Part shown: positions 27,820-36,627 of the stretch, piece after piece
How the letters are laid out: each line of letters starts with the position of its first letter
How positions within the stretch are numbered: the stretch's first letter is position 1
From: Fibrobacter sp.
Lineage (GTDB): Bacteria; Fibrobacterota; Fibrobacteria; Fibrobacterales; Fibrobacteraceae
Reading direction: 5' to 3'
DNA: 60,891 nucleotides
NCBI GenBank assembly: GCA_017965445.1
Contig: JAGCPZ010000026.1
Location: 1-60,891, forward strand
Program-made: the position numbers and the translations under genes
The notes under the pieces: generated by a model
What the model was told of the DNA's origin: nothing
Database searches by the model: none
Seen by the model: only the letters and a program-made list of their open reading frames with translations

Positions 27820-28509
27820 TTAAACCTTTTTACGCTTTCCTTTGCGAGCAAGTCTCTTGTTCGCCTTTTCGATGGAATCGGCAACAGCCTTCGCACGGAG
27901 TTCCGCAGCCACCTGGGCCAAGGAATCCGCAATCGCCTTTTCCCTGGCAATCGAATCGGCGCGAGCAGCGGCCGCAGCAACACAAGCCTTGATAGCCTCG
28001 TTACCCGCAATGCCGTTCCAATCCTTGGCATCGCCCTTGTTCAAAAGCATCGGGCCCTTGTACTCGTTCACGATGTTGTAAGCTGCGACAGAATCTCTTG
28101 CGGCCAAGGCGCCCATCGCATCCGCATACAAATCCTTCTGATGGTTGCGCAAATCTTCAATGGCGCCCAAGCGGTTCTGGCGGAGAATTTCCATGGAATC
28201 GCTCACAAAGCTGAGTTCCCAAGTCTCGTTATAGCAAGCTTCGGCCTCCACATACTTAGCAGCATCTGATTCTGCAGCAACATACAAAGCATCGCATTTC
28301 GCGAACGTATCGGCGCTCACCTGCTTGGTATGCTGGTAGTAGTAATAACCACCGACAATTAATCCGACAAGAACCAACAAGAACACACCGTCTTGCCAGC
28401 CCATAATCGGAGCCTGCGGAAGTTTCGGCCTACCGTTAACGGTTTCACCGGCTTCCAATTTTTCTTCGGCCTCGTCAAACGGGCTCTTTCCATTCAAGAA
28501 ACTAAACAT
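27820..28509 (-). CDS. Membrane-anchored Ala-rich hypothetical protein
   Basis: 229 residues: cytoplasmic N-terminus, one membrane segment (about 40-58, VFLLVLVGLIVGGYYYY), then a helical domain and a long Ala-rich coiled coil (about 165-215, ARADSIAREKAIADSLAQ) ending in a basic tail (KRLARKGKRKKV). Three Cys lie in the first helical part. Not recognised; the topology suggests an inner-membrane-tethered periplasmic helix. It starts nine bases after sufE, so it belongs to that operon. Confidence 0.65.
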   Translation of the reverse strand: MFSFLNGKSPFDEAEEKLEAGETVNGRPKLPQAPIMGWQDGVFLLVLVGLIVGGYYYYQHTKQVSADTFAKCDALYVAAESDAAKYVEAEACYNETWELSFVSDSMEILRQNRLGAIEDLRNHQKDLYADAMGALAARDSVAAYNIVNEYKGPMLLNKGDAKDWNGIAGNEAIKACVAAAAARADSIAREKAIADSLAQVAAELRAKAVADSIEKANKRLARKGKRKKV

Positions 28510-28518
28510 AGATTAATC

Positions 28519-28971
28519 CTATTTTTTTGAAATTGCGTCAAAGACGCGTGCGTATAAATAAATTTGTTTTAAAAGACTAGCAAATCCGTTGGAACGCGTC
28601 GGCGAAAGGCCCACATTCAAACCAATCTGCTGGAAAAATGTCGGATCCACAGACAAAATATCCGCAGGAGCCATATCATTAAAGACCTGCAAGGCAAGCG
28701 CACCAAGACCGCGACTAATCAACGGATTCGTCGTGCCGCCTTCCACGTCCATCTCGAAATGAATCTTTCCGTTCTCGAACTTCGGAACAAGATACATCGT
28801 CGAGGCGCAACCCTGAATAATAAACTTTTCCGCCTTGAGAGCGGCGTCCATGCCCTTGTGCTCGCGGGCCAAATCCAAGAGGAATTTCCACTTGTCATCC
28901 GGATCCGTAAACGAGGCGAATTTCGCTCTAATTTTTTCTTGACGATCAACAATACTTTCGGACATACACAT
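28519..28971 (-). CDS. sufE: SufE-like sulfur acceptor
   Basis: SufE takes persulfide sulfur from the cysteine desulfurase SufS for Fe-S cluster assembly. About 150 residues: DRQEKIRAKFASFTDPDDKW, IQGCASTMYLVPKFENGK with the acceptor Cys, and the C-terminal helix FASLLKQIYLYA. No sufS is in the window. It begins one base after the FAD enzyme stop; a start two codons in is equally possible. Why it is paired with that FAD gene is unclear. Confidence 0.9.
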   Translation of the reverse strand: MCMSESIVDRQEKIRAKFASFTDPDDKWKFLLDLAREHKGMDAALKAEKFIIQGCASTMYLVPKFENGKIHFEMDVEGGTTNPLISRGLGALALQVFNDMAPADILSVDPTFFQQIGLNVGLSPTRSNGFASLLKQIYLYARVFDAISKK

Positions 28972-28972
28972 C

Positions 28973-30169
28973 TCAATGCAAAAAAGAACGCATTCTCCAA
29001 ATCAATGACGGACAAGACCTCAACACCGCAAAGAAAATTTTGAACAAAGTCTGTTTTTCACGCGGGAGTTCAGACAAACGCTTGGCCGCCTTGTCAAACT
29101 GTTCATCCTTGACTTTGACAAATCCAAGTTTCGCTTTCGCTATTTGCAAATGAGTTTTTCCAAGAGTAGCCATCCAACGGTCAAGGACGGAGGCTTCGAT
29201 ACGAGAGCGGGCCGCATCATCGGTAGCAGCGAGCCATTCATGGGCCGCTTCTGCCGCAATTTTTCCACTAATCAGCGATTCGACAATGCCCGAACGGCTC
29301 ATCGGATTCACGCAGCTCGCAGCATCGCCCGCCTTGAAAAGTCCACACTTCGCAAGCGGCTTTTTAGACTGCCCGCAAGCAATCATTCCACCGCAAATGG
29401 TCTTGATACCGGCATTCGGGTAGCGGCTTGCAATAAACTGCTTGAGTTTTTCGCGCAACGGCATATCGGGCTTCGCCTCTTTCGAAAGCACAAAACCAAT
29501 ATTCACTTCCTTGCCGTCACGCGGGAAAATCCAACCGTAACCGCCCGGGAACTCGCTGCCGTAGAACAAATCGATATGGTCGCGCTTGTGTTCAATGCCT
29601 TCGGCTACCGCAAAAATTGCAGGCTCCAAATCCGTATTGCCCGATTCGATTCCTTCGAGGCACGGAATCCCGCGCGTAAGGCGACAACCGGGGCCCGTCG
29701 CGTCGATAACAACAGAAGCCGAAAGTGAAACAACCTCGTCCCCGACCTTTACATCCAAATTCCAGCCATTTCCGTTACGTGCAATATTCTTGACAAGCGC
29801 ATCGAAATGGCATTCCACGCCCGCATCAACGCAAGCACAGGCAATCGCACGGTGGAACTTGGAACGGTCTAGAAGCAGTCCGCAATTTTTGCTGTAAAAC
29901 TCGGCCTTGTAACCCTTAGGTGAAGTAAAGTAAATACCGGAAATGGTTCCGCGCACCCAGGATTCATCAACAGGCCACAATTTGTTCAAACGATGGTTCG
30001 ATACGGCTTCGGCACAGAAAATCGGTTCCTTCCAAGGTTCTTTCTTATCAACAAGGAGGATTTGTCCAGCATTTTGAGTCAGTTTTCCAAGCTGATAAGC
30101 CGCCATGAGACCCGCAGGACCAGCACCACAAATCACCACTTTGTAAGAATTTGAACGAAAAGCAGTCAT
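28973..30169 (-). CDS. FAD-dependent oxidoreductase, geranylgeranyl reductase family
   Basis: 398 residues. N-terminal FAD-binding motif VVICGAGPAGLMAAYQLG, the second FAD segment VVIDATGPGC and the GD motif LFKAGDAASCVNPMSRSGI. The overall pattern (EPIFCAEAVS, GYGWIFPRDGKEVNIGF) fits the geranylgeranyl reductase / digeranylglycerophospholipid reductase group, which saturate isoprenoid chains. Substrate cannot be set; menaquinone or polyprenyl chains are options. It heads an operon with sufE and an anchored protein and is divergent from the pentapeptide gene. Confidence 0.85.
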   Translation of the reverse strand: MTAFRSNSYKVVICGAGPAGLMAAYQLGKLTQNAGQILLVDKKEPWKEPIFCAEAVSNHRLNKLWPVDESWVRGTISGIYFTSPKGYKAEFYSKNCGLLLDRSKFHRAIACACVDAGVECHFDALVKNIARNGNGWNLDVKVGDEVVSLSASVVIDATGPGCRLTRGIPCLEGIESGNTDLEPAIFAVAEGIEHKRDHIDLFYGSEFPGGYGWIFPRDGKEVNIGFVLSKEAKPDMPLREKLKQFIASRYPNAGIKTICGGMIACGQSKKPLAKCGLFKAGDAASCVNPMSRSGIVESLISGKIAAEAAHEWLAATDDAARSRIEASVLDRWMATLGKTHLQIAKAKLGFVKVKDEQFDKAAKRLSELPREKQTLFKIFFAVLRSCPSLIWRMRSFLH

Positions 30170-30171
30170 CG

Positions 30172-30214
30172 CATCGTAAAATTAATGAAAAATTGTCATT
30201 ACATCGTAAAATTA
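30172..30214. repeat. 13-bp direct repeat at the FAD gene promoter
   Basis: CATCGTAAAATTA occurs at 30172-30184 and 30202-30214, spaced 30 bases, just upstream of the FAD gene start. Spacing of about three helical turns suits an operator (inference). Confidence 0.45.
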
Positions 30215-30244
30215 GTATTTATTTGGTCAGTTTTTATTTTTCGC

Positions 30245-30273
30245 TTGGAATTTTGCAAATTTTTTAGTTATTT
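30245..30273 (+). promoter_or_regulatory. Candidate promoter for the pentapeptide gene
   Basis: TTGGAA at 30245-30250, 17 bases, TTATTT at 30268-30273, in an AT-rich stretch. Leader about 45 bases with AAAGGGAA as ribosome site. Reasonable but weak boxes. Confidence 0.35.
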
Positions 30274-30321
30274 TAGGGCTATCCGATATTTGTTTTACTT
30301 TTTTTATAAAGGGAATTGATT

Positions 30322-31638
30322 ATGAATACGAAGAACGTTTACAAATTTGGTATCTGCCTCCTTAGTGCTCTCGCACTCAATGTGTCGGCTCAGGACTTCA
30401 GAGGCAAAGACCTGAACACCTCCTTCCGCGACAAGCGTATCGACAACTACCAGTTCCAGAAGGCAAGGGCAATCAAGGGCGTTACGGACTTCCAGCGCTC
30501 TGCAGGTGAATCCCCGGACTTCGAAGGTGCTAGCCTTCCTGGCGTTTCTTTCCGCAACGCTGTGATTAGCAAAGCGAACTTCGAAAGCGCAAACCTCCAG
30601 GGAGCAATCATTAGCGGCGCCGACATCCGTTCGGCCTCCTTCGAAGGTGCAAACCTCGAAGGCGCTGACCTCTATCGTGCAACGCTCCTCGATAGCAAAT
30701 TCCCCAAGGCAAACCTCAAGAATGCCCGCATGGATGCTATGAAGGTCTCTGACGAATGCGACTTCAGCAAAGCTGACCTCACGCAGGCTTCCGCGACCGA
30801 CATGGACCTCACCCGTGCCGACTTCAGCAAGGCTAACCTTACAAACACGAACTTCTCTCGTTCCTTGATGGCTAACAGCGACCTCCGCAAGACCACCATG
30901 GAAAAGACGGACTTCACGGCTTGCAACCTCATCGCTGCAAACTTCAAGGGCGTCAACCTCAACAACGTGAACTTCGCCAAGGCGGGTCTTTCCCAGGCTG
31001 AATTCGGCGGTGCATCGTTCAACAACGTGAACCTCCAGGAAGCTGACCTTTCCTTGACCACCTTCAACGACGTGGACCTCTCCAGAACGCAGCTCCAGAA
31101 GGCCAAGTTCGCCCAGTCCAAGGTCAAGAACATGAAGTTCAACAACCAAGACCTGAACGGTGTCATCTTCGACAAAGGCGAAGTCTCCAAGAGCAGCTTC
31201 GACAAGACCAAGCTCAACAAGTCTTCCTTCTTTGACGCCACCGTTAGCAAGAACGTGTTCAACTACGCTGAACTCATGAAGGCTGTGTTCGACGGTGCCT
31301 ACGTGTTCAAGGACATCTTCGACAACGCCGACCTCACCAAGGCGAACTTCGCAAACTCCACCATCGAACGCTCCGCATTCAACAATGCCCAGCTTTCCGG
31401 TGCAAACTTCTCTGGTGCTAAGCTCATCAAGGTCACCTTCATCAATGCCAAGATGGAAGGTGTCAAGATCGACGCCGACACCAAGATGGAAGATGTCGAT
31501 TTCTCTGGTGCAGACTTGAGCGGAGCAAAGATTGAAAAGTTCACTGCAAAACGCGTTCTTTACAACGAAAGAACCAAGTTCCCCAACGGTTTCGATCCTC
31601 GTGCATTCGGTTTCTCCAGACCGGGTGAAAAGCGCTAA
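30322..31638 (+). CDS. Exported pentapeptide-repeat protein
   Basis: 438 residues from the ATG at 30322; a TTG two codons earlier is less likely. A signal peptide (FGICLLSALALNVSAQ) precedes about 370 residues of A(D/N)LXX-type repeats (FEGANLEGADLYRATLL, FSKADLTQASATDMDL), forming a right-handed quadrilateral beta helix. F and N dominate the central positions (NNVNF, ANF). The tail FDPRAFGFSRPGEKR is short and basic. Pentapeptide proteins vary widely in role and an exported one of this size may be structural; function unknown. Own terminator follows. Confidence 0.88.
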   Translation: MNTKNVYKFGICLLSALALNVSAQDFRGKDLNTSFRDKRIDNYQFQKARAIKGVTDFQRSAGESPDFEGASLPGVSFRNAVISKANFESANLQGAIISGADIRSASFEGANLEGADLYRATLLDSKFPKANLKNARMDAMKVSDECDFSKADLTQASATDMDLTRADFSKANLTNTNFSRSLMANSDLRKTTMEKTDFTACNLIAANFKGVNLNNVNFAKAGLSQAEFGGASFNNVNLQEADLSLTTFNDVDLSRTQLQKAKFAQSKVKNMKFNNQDLNGVIFDKGEVSKSSFDKTKLNKSSFFDATVSKNVFNYAELMKAVFDGAYVFKDIFDNADLTKANFANSTIERSAFNNAQLSGANFSGAKLIKVTFINAKMEGVKIDADTKMEDVDFSGADLSGAKIEKFTAKRVLYNERTKFPNGFDPRAFGFSRPGEKR

Positions 31639-31664
31639 CCAAGCCCTTTGAATATCGGAAATTA

Positions 31665-31697
31665 GGGACGCTCACTGAGCGCCCCTTTTTTCTTTTT
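31665..31697 (+). terminator. Intrinsic terminator after the pentapeptide gene
   Basis: GGGACGCTC and GAGCGCCCC arms with loop ACT, followed by TTTTTTCTTTTT. Confidence 0.88.
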
Positions 31698-31721
31698 AGC
31701 AGAAAACTTTCTTATTGCAGA

Positions 31722-31773
31722 GCTCTACTAACTAGTAACTACTAACTAGTAACTATTAGCTAGTAACTAAAAA
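31722..31773. repeat. Intergenic word repeat, ACTAGTAACT type
   Basis: Five near-copies of ACTAACTAGTAACT / ATTAGCTAGTAACT end exactly at the radA stop codon. Same word as 1216-1249 and 14070-14161. Confidence 0.75.
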
Positions 31774-33165
31774 CTACCTCTTACCCATGAGCCATGTAAT
31801 TGCATCGGCCAGGGAATGGACCTGCACGATATTCATCTCCCCGAAATTCTCCGAGAGCTTACAGCACGCAGGAACTACAGCCTCCGTCATCCCCAGACGG
31901 CAGGCTTCCTTGAGTCGCTGGTCCAGCAGGCTTACACCGCGCACCTCGCCCGACAGTCCAAGTTCGCCAATCGCAATGGTTTGCCTCGAAAGAGGAATGC
32001 CTACGTGGTTGCTCGCGACGGCAAGCGCCAAGGCCAAGTCCGACGAGGCGTCGTTCACCTTCAGCCCTCCTACGATACTCGCGAATACGTCCGAAGCGCC
32101 AATCGTCACGCCGCCGAACTTTTCCAAAAGCGCAAGGATAATCGTAAGCCGTTTCGGGTCAATACCGGCAGCCACACGCTGCGGTACTGCAAAGTTCGTC
32201 TGGTTCACTAGCGCCTGAGTTTCGAACAGCAGCGCCCTGGAGCCTTCCATCGTGCAGCAAACGACACTGCCCGGCGTCGGTGGCACGCCCTCCTGCAAAA
32301 ACACCTTGCTCGGGTTCTGCACCGGATTGAGCCCATGCCCCGTCATCTCGAAAACGCCAACCTCGTCAGTTGCGCCAAAGCGGTTCTTGATAGTCCGCAA
32401 AAGCCTATATTGATGGTTCCGGTCTCCTTCGAAATACACGACCGTATCGACCATGTGCTCCAGAATCCTCGGACCGGCAATCTGCCCGTCCTTCGTCACG
32501 TGCCCAATCAAAATCGTGATGCAGCCGGTATTTTTCGCAAAGACCATCAAGTCCAGCGTGCACTCGCGCAGCTGCGTCGCGCATCCGGGCGTCCCGGCAA
32601 GTTCGCTCTTATAAACCGTCTGGATAGAGTCGATGACGAGCACTTGCGGTTTCACTTCGCGCGCATGCTCCAGAATCTTTTCCAGGTTCGTCTCGCATAG
32701 CAGCAGCATGTCGCTCCCGGATACATTCAGCCGTTCGCTGCGGAGCTTGACCTGGCAAGCGCTCTCTTCACCGCTCACGTACAGCGCCTTGACGCCAGCC
32801 GCATTCATCGTCGCAAGAGTCGTAAGCACTAGCGTCGATTTGCCAATCCCCGGGTCGCCGCCAATGAGCACAAGGCTCCCCGGCGCAAAGCCGCCCCCGA
32901 GCACCCGGTCGAACTCCACATTCGCCGTGCTCAACCGACGCGTATCTTCCGAAGCAACCTCTTTCAGCGGAACAACTTTATGGACCGGACCGCCAAGCCC
33001 GCGCCCGACACGCCCGGAACCTTCTACGATATTCTCAATCACATGTTCCTTGAGGGAGCTCCACGTTCCACAAACCGGGCACCGGCCAGCCCACTTGGGA
33101 GTCGAATTGCCGCATTCCGTACAGATATACTCAATTTCTTTTTTAGACTTATTTACTGCTACCAT
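31774..33165 (-). CDS. radA: DNA repair protein RadA (Sms)
   Basis: RadA is a RecA-like helicase that drives branch migration in recombination. N-terminal C4 zinc finger (CTECGNSTPKWAGRCPVC), Walker A GGDPGIGKSTLVLT, the family KNRFGATDE motif, and a Lon-like C-terminal domain (GASDVFASIVGGLKV, LGLSGEVRGV). 463 residues from the ATG at 33165; an ATG two codons earlier is equally possible. No clear ribosome site. The preceding gene ends 75 bases upstream. Confidence 0.95.
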   Translation of the reverse strand: MVAVNKSKKEIEYICTECGNSTPKWAGRCPVCGTWSSLKEHVIENIVEGSGRVGRGLGGPVHKVVPLKEVASEDTRRLSTANVEFDRVLGGGFAPGSLVLIGGDPGIGKSTLVLTTLATMNAAGVKALYVSGEESACQVKLRSERLNVSGSDMLLLCETNLEKILEHAREVKPQVLVIDSIQTVYKSELAGTPGCATQLRECTLDLMVFAKNTGCITILIGHVTKDGQIAGPRILEHMVDTVVYFEGDRNHQYRLLRTIKNRFGATDEVGVFEMTGHGLNPVQNPSKVFLQEGVPPTPGSVVCCTMEGSRALLFETQALVNQTNFAVPQRVAAGIDPKRLTIILALLEKFGGVTIGASDVFASIVGGLKVNDASSDLALALAVASNHVGIPLSRQTIAIGELGLSGEVRGVSLLDQRLKEACRLGMTEAVVPACCKLSENFGEMNIVQVHSLADAITWLMGKR

Positions 33166-33189
33166 GTGCACTAATATAATAAAAACAGC

Positions 33190-33206
33190 ATGTCAAAAGG
33201 TGACAT
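33190..33206. promoter_or_regulatory. Dyad ATGTCA-N5-TGACAT upstream of radA
   Basis: Perfect six-base arms with spacer AAAGG, 25 bases from the radA start. Its right part read on the minus strand gives TTGACA. A matching dyad lies upstream of the XRE gene. Confidence 0.35.
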
Positions 33207-33239
33207 TTACAAAAATAGTGTTCAAAAAAGCAAAAAAAT

Positions 33240-36200
33240 TTAGCGCCAAGCATTTTCAGAAACGAATATGGACAGGACTCGACCGTACGGGGTATCCTTG
33301 AAGAACTTGCCCACGTGATAAATACGCTTGACTACCCCGCTCTTGGTCCTGACGCGATAAGTGATTTGCGATATGGCCATGTTTCCGCTGCGGATTAGCG
33401 ATTGAGTGTTCGCCTTCACGTTGGCGTAATCCTCGGGATCGATGACGCCCTTGAATCGCGCACCCGCCAACTGACAGAATTCCTCCATGCTGTCGCATTC
33501 AAGAATTTCAAGCGCACGACCGTTCACGTAAAGGACATCGCCATAAATGGCGTCCAAGAGGATGAGTCCACCAGGAACATATTCCATGTAATTCAAAGCC
33601 AGTTGGTGGAGCAATTCGGCATTCTTGATAGCCCCATCGATTTTCGCTTTGACCTTATCCTTGTTAGTTATGGGCATGTGGATAAACTGGTAAGCTCCCA
33701 AGCGAATGCTTTCCTGAGCCAGTTCCATATTGTCCGTCATGACGATAAACGGTATCTGGAAATCGCGCTTTTCGCCTTTGCACTTTTGAATAATCTTGAA
33801 ACCATCTATTTTCGGGAGCGCCGCATCAATCAACGCTAAGGATAATCGGTTCCCGTATTCTAATAGAATATTGAGAACTTGGTCGCCATCTTCTGCAAAC
33901 AAGATATTGTAATCAGCCTTTAGGATATCTTCAAGCATAGAGCGGTTCTGCATATTGACTGTCGAAAGCAGAATTGTCTTGGCATCCGCAGGGAACTTCA
34001 CCTGGTTATCATGCCCCGTTTCAACGGCGCTCACGTGCGTATTGCGGAACGACAAATCATAAATATGGCAGTCATTGATATCGGCAATCAGGCGGGCACT
34101 CAAGAACACATAGGTTCCATGAGTCGCATAAGTCGTCTGCTGAGGCGCCTTGTACGCAAAACTCTCCGCTCTGCAAAGTATTTGGTACAGAGAATTTTGC
34201 ATGTCATTGCAATCCAGTTCGACTTCCTTGAAGTTCTTGTAGCCAAGGCTCTGGAGTTGCTCTTCGAATTGTTGGTTTACAAAAAGGAACTTGAACGCAG
34301 CATTTTCAAAGGACACAATCGCCTTGGGCGAATCCACCAGATAATCGAGTTTGCCGAGACGAGAATACACATGGCGGGTCTTTCGGTTTTCGACACGCAT
34401 TCCGATGGAAGCCATGTGATCGAGGGTTTTCTTTAAAGGCAACGGCTTTCCGTAAAAAAATCCCTGCACTTTTTCACAGCCGATTCCCTTCAAAAATTCC
34501 ATCTGTTCCTTGGTCTCGACGCCCTCGGCAAGAGTCTTCAGCCCAAGATTCTTTGCCATGCGGACCGTCGAACGGATAATGGTGCGGGAAGCCTCGTTAA
34601 AGTTCGAGAGGAACACCATGTCGATTTTCAGCTCGTCAAACTTGTAATCTTTGAGCGTATTGAGCGACGAATAGCCACTCCCAAAATCGTCTATCCAGAC
34701 TTCGTAACCGGCAAGGCGGAACCGTTCGATTTCGCTGCGGACATAAGCATTCGATGCCATGATGCTTTCGGTAATTTCGACACGAATATACTCCCGTTCG
34801 ATTCGGTACGTTTCAAGCGCCCGCTCGACAACCTCGAAAATATCGCAACCGATAAAATCCAAACGCGAAAGGTTGAACGAAACCGGGACAATCGGGTTTC
34901 CGCGGTCCAATTCCTCGCGTAATTCCTTGCAGACGAGCTGAATGACATGGCTATCGAGCTTGTGAATTTGACGGGATTCCTCCAACGCGCCGATAAAAGC
35001 CGCAGGATTCAAAAATCCGTATTGCGGGTCAATCCAACGAGCTAGAGCCTCCATGCCGCAGAACGACTCCGTAATCGTTCGAACGACCGGCTGGTAATAC
35101 ACCTTGATGTAGCCGTTTTTTATCGCTTCGTCGATATGGTTCACGACGTAGTTTTGCAATATCAGCGCCCTGCGCAAGTCCTCGTCGTAATAGCGGATAA
35201 AATTATCACCTGATTTTTTCTGGACTTTACAGGCAATTTTCGCCTTCTCGCAAGCCTCCAGAATCGATTCGCCTTCGCCAATCTTGCAGATGCCGACGTT
35301 TATGTCCATCGAAATCTTCGATACGGTCGCCTTGACATCCTTGCGAATTTCGTTCAGCCGTCCTTCAAGATTATCCATGCCCGCAACAACGATAAAATGA
35401 TCGTCGGCGATACGGCAAATCAGTTTTTTCGGGAACGGCTTTTTAAGGAACAACGCAAAAAGGTTCAGGAACTCGTTACCCTTCTCAAAGCCGTTGGCGT
35501 TATTGTAGAGTTTCATCCCTACAACGTCAAAGAAAACAACTGCAGGAACGCTCCCCTCGTTCCTTATACCGTCAACGAAATCTTCACCGCGCATGCGGCA
35601 GTATTCCAAATTCGGAAGCCCCGTCAAAGAATCAAAGTAGCGGTCAGTCCGTTCGCTTATACGATGGAAAATTGCGTCCCTGCCATGCCATTTGATGAGA
35701 GTCGCTTTCAGAATCAAATCACCGCCAGTGCGGGAATTCTGCACGAGCACTTCGCCTTGTTCAAGGACTTCTTCTAGGGTTATCAACGGGTCGTCTCCCG
35801 AATCGAAGAAATATTCCTCGAAAGTGATGCCCGGGAAAAACGCCCTGACCGGCGTCCAGATTTTCTCGGCAGAAGCGCTGATCATATAAATCTCGTGCGT
35901 TTCCGCATCGACAATGACAAAGGGTTCGACCTTGTCCGTATTCAAGAACTCTATAATGCTGTTGTCAAATTCACGACTCTTTCCGCCATTGGATTCCATC
36001 GCCGTAGTCACGTCATCATAAACGAGAACGGCATAGACAGTCCCGTCGTCAAAACAACGGTGATAGCCCATGGCATGCACCACGCGGAACTCGGCCTTGC
36101 CATACAATTTTTCGCGATAGATGACCTCGTAGCGGGAGTCCGTGGATTTTGCAAATTCTTTAGCCTTGGTCGCAATAAAGACAATATCCTCGCGATGGAC

Positions 36201-36401
36201 GTTCTTGTACATGTCCGTATTAAGGTGGTGAATCAAATTTTCGCGAGTCATGCCGGGTGCTTGCCAGCGGACAAGCCCGTTCGAAACAAGAATAGTCTGG
36301 ACAGATCCATCAACAAATTGATAGACCGCAAGCGGGATGTCGGAATTTTCCAATTCCCTTATCGTCTCTTTGGAGAATGAATACTTATTCAAAAAAGACA
36401 T
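33240..36401 (-). CDS. PAS / degenerate GGDEF / EAL / receiver / PAS signalling protein
   Basis: About 1053 residues; start at ATG 36399-36401 (MSFLNKYSF) with AAGGTG upstream. Two PAS-like sensor domains (1-250), then a GGDEF fold (about 270-400) whose signature is ADDHF near residue 331, so it should not make c-di-GMP. The EAL domain is intact: EALAR (about 449), FNLSRLD, EITES, DDFGSGYSS, KIDM, AEGVET, QGFFYGKPLP. It is thus a likely c-di-GMP phosphodiesterase. A receiver-like domain (about 800-920) keeps Asp (LIDAALP) but lacks the acidic pair and has Met where Lys is expected (HMPIT). A C-terminal PAS follows. Confidence 0.9.
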   Translation of the reverse strand: MSFLNKYSFSKETIRELENSDIPLAVYQFVDGSVQTILVSNGLVRWQAPGMTRENLIHHLNTDMYKNVHREDIVFIATKAKEFAKSTDSRYEVIYREKLYGKAEFRVVHAMGYHRCFDDGTVYAVLVYDDVTTAMESNGGKSREFDNSIIEFLNTDKVEPFVIVDAETHEIYMISASAEKIWTPVRAFFPGITFEEYFFDSGDDPLITLEEVLEQGEVLVQNSRTGGDLILKATLIKWHGRDAIFHRISERTDRYFDSLTGLPNLEYCRMRGEDFVDGIRNEGSVPAVVFFDVVGMKLYNNANGFEKGNEFLNLFALFLKKPFPKKLICRIADDHFIVVAGMDNLEGRLNEIRKDVKATVSKISMDINVGICKIGEGESILEACEKAKIACKVQKKSGDNFIRYYDEDLRRALILQNYVVNHIDEAIKNGYIKVYYQPVVRTITESFCGMEALARWIDPQYGFLNPAAFIGALEESRQIHKLDSHVIQLVCKELREELDRGNPIVPVSFNLSRLDFIGCDIFEVVERALETYRIEREYIRVEITESIMASNAYVRSEIERFRLAGYEVWIDDFGSGYSSLNTLKDYKFDELKIDMVFLSNFNEASRTIIRSTVRMAKNLGLKTLAEGVETKEQMEFLKGIGCEKVQGFFYGKPLPLKKTLDHMASIGMRVENRKTRHVYSRLGKLDYLVDSPKAIVSFENAAFKFLFVNQQFEEQLQSLGYKNFKEVELDCNDMQNSLYQILCRAESFAYKAPQQTTYATHGTYVFLSARLIADINDCHIYDLSFRNTHVSAVETGHDNQVKFPADAKTILLSTVNMQNRSMLEDILKADYNILFAEDGDQVLNILLEYGNRLSLALIDAALPKIDGFKIIQKCKGEKRDFQIPFIVMTDNMELAQESIRLGAYQFIHMPITNKDKVKAKIDGAIKNAELLHQLALNYMEYVPGGLILLDAIYGDVLYVNGRALEILECDSMEEFCQLAGARFKGVIDPEDYANVKANTQSLIRSGNMAISQITYRVRTKSGVVKRIYHVGKFFKDTPYGRVLSIFVSENAWR

Positions 36402-36515
36402 CGCACACACCTTGCATTTCAAGACTAGGTCTCTTTTAAACCTAAATTATTATTTACGAAATTGCAAGTTTTTTGAAAGTTTGCCGTAAAATAAAAGAAA
36501 TATTCCGCAAGTAAG

Positions 36516-36529
36516 GTGCAAAAATGCAC
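36516..36529. promoter_or_regulatory. Dyad GTGCA-AAAA-TGCAC
   Basis: Perfect inverted repeat upstream of the EAL protein gene, about 115 bases before its start. No known operator recognised; possible site for an unknown regulator. Confidence 0.25.
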
Positions 36530-36580
36530 ATATCCGCAACAAAGCCAGCCCGCCGACGGTACAACCAGCTCAAAAAACGC

Positions 36581-36606
36581 AAAAAAGCCCCGCACTCCGG
36601 CGAGGC
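36581..36606 (-). terminator. Intrinsic terminator after the SDR gene
   Basis: Minus strand: GCCTCGC and GCGGGGC arms, loop CGGAGT, then TTTTTT. Confidence 0.85.
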
Positions 36607-36627
36607 TCCATGTAACAAGGATAAATT

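Noticed and set aside
36516..36529. Fibrobacter LexA box
   Set aside because: The site is GTGCA-N4-TGCAC, the reverse arrangement of the TGCNC-N4-GTGCA box I recall for F. succinogenes LexA.
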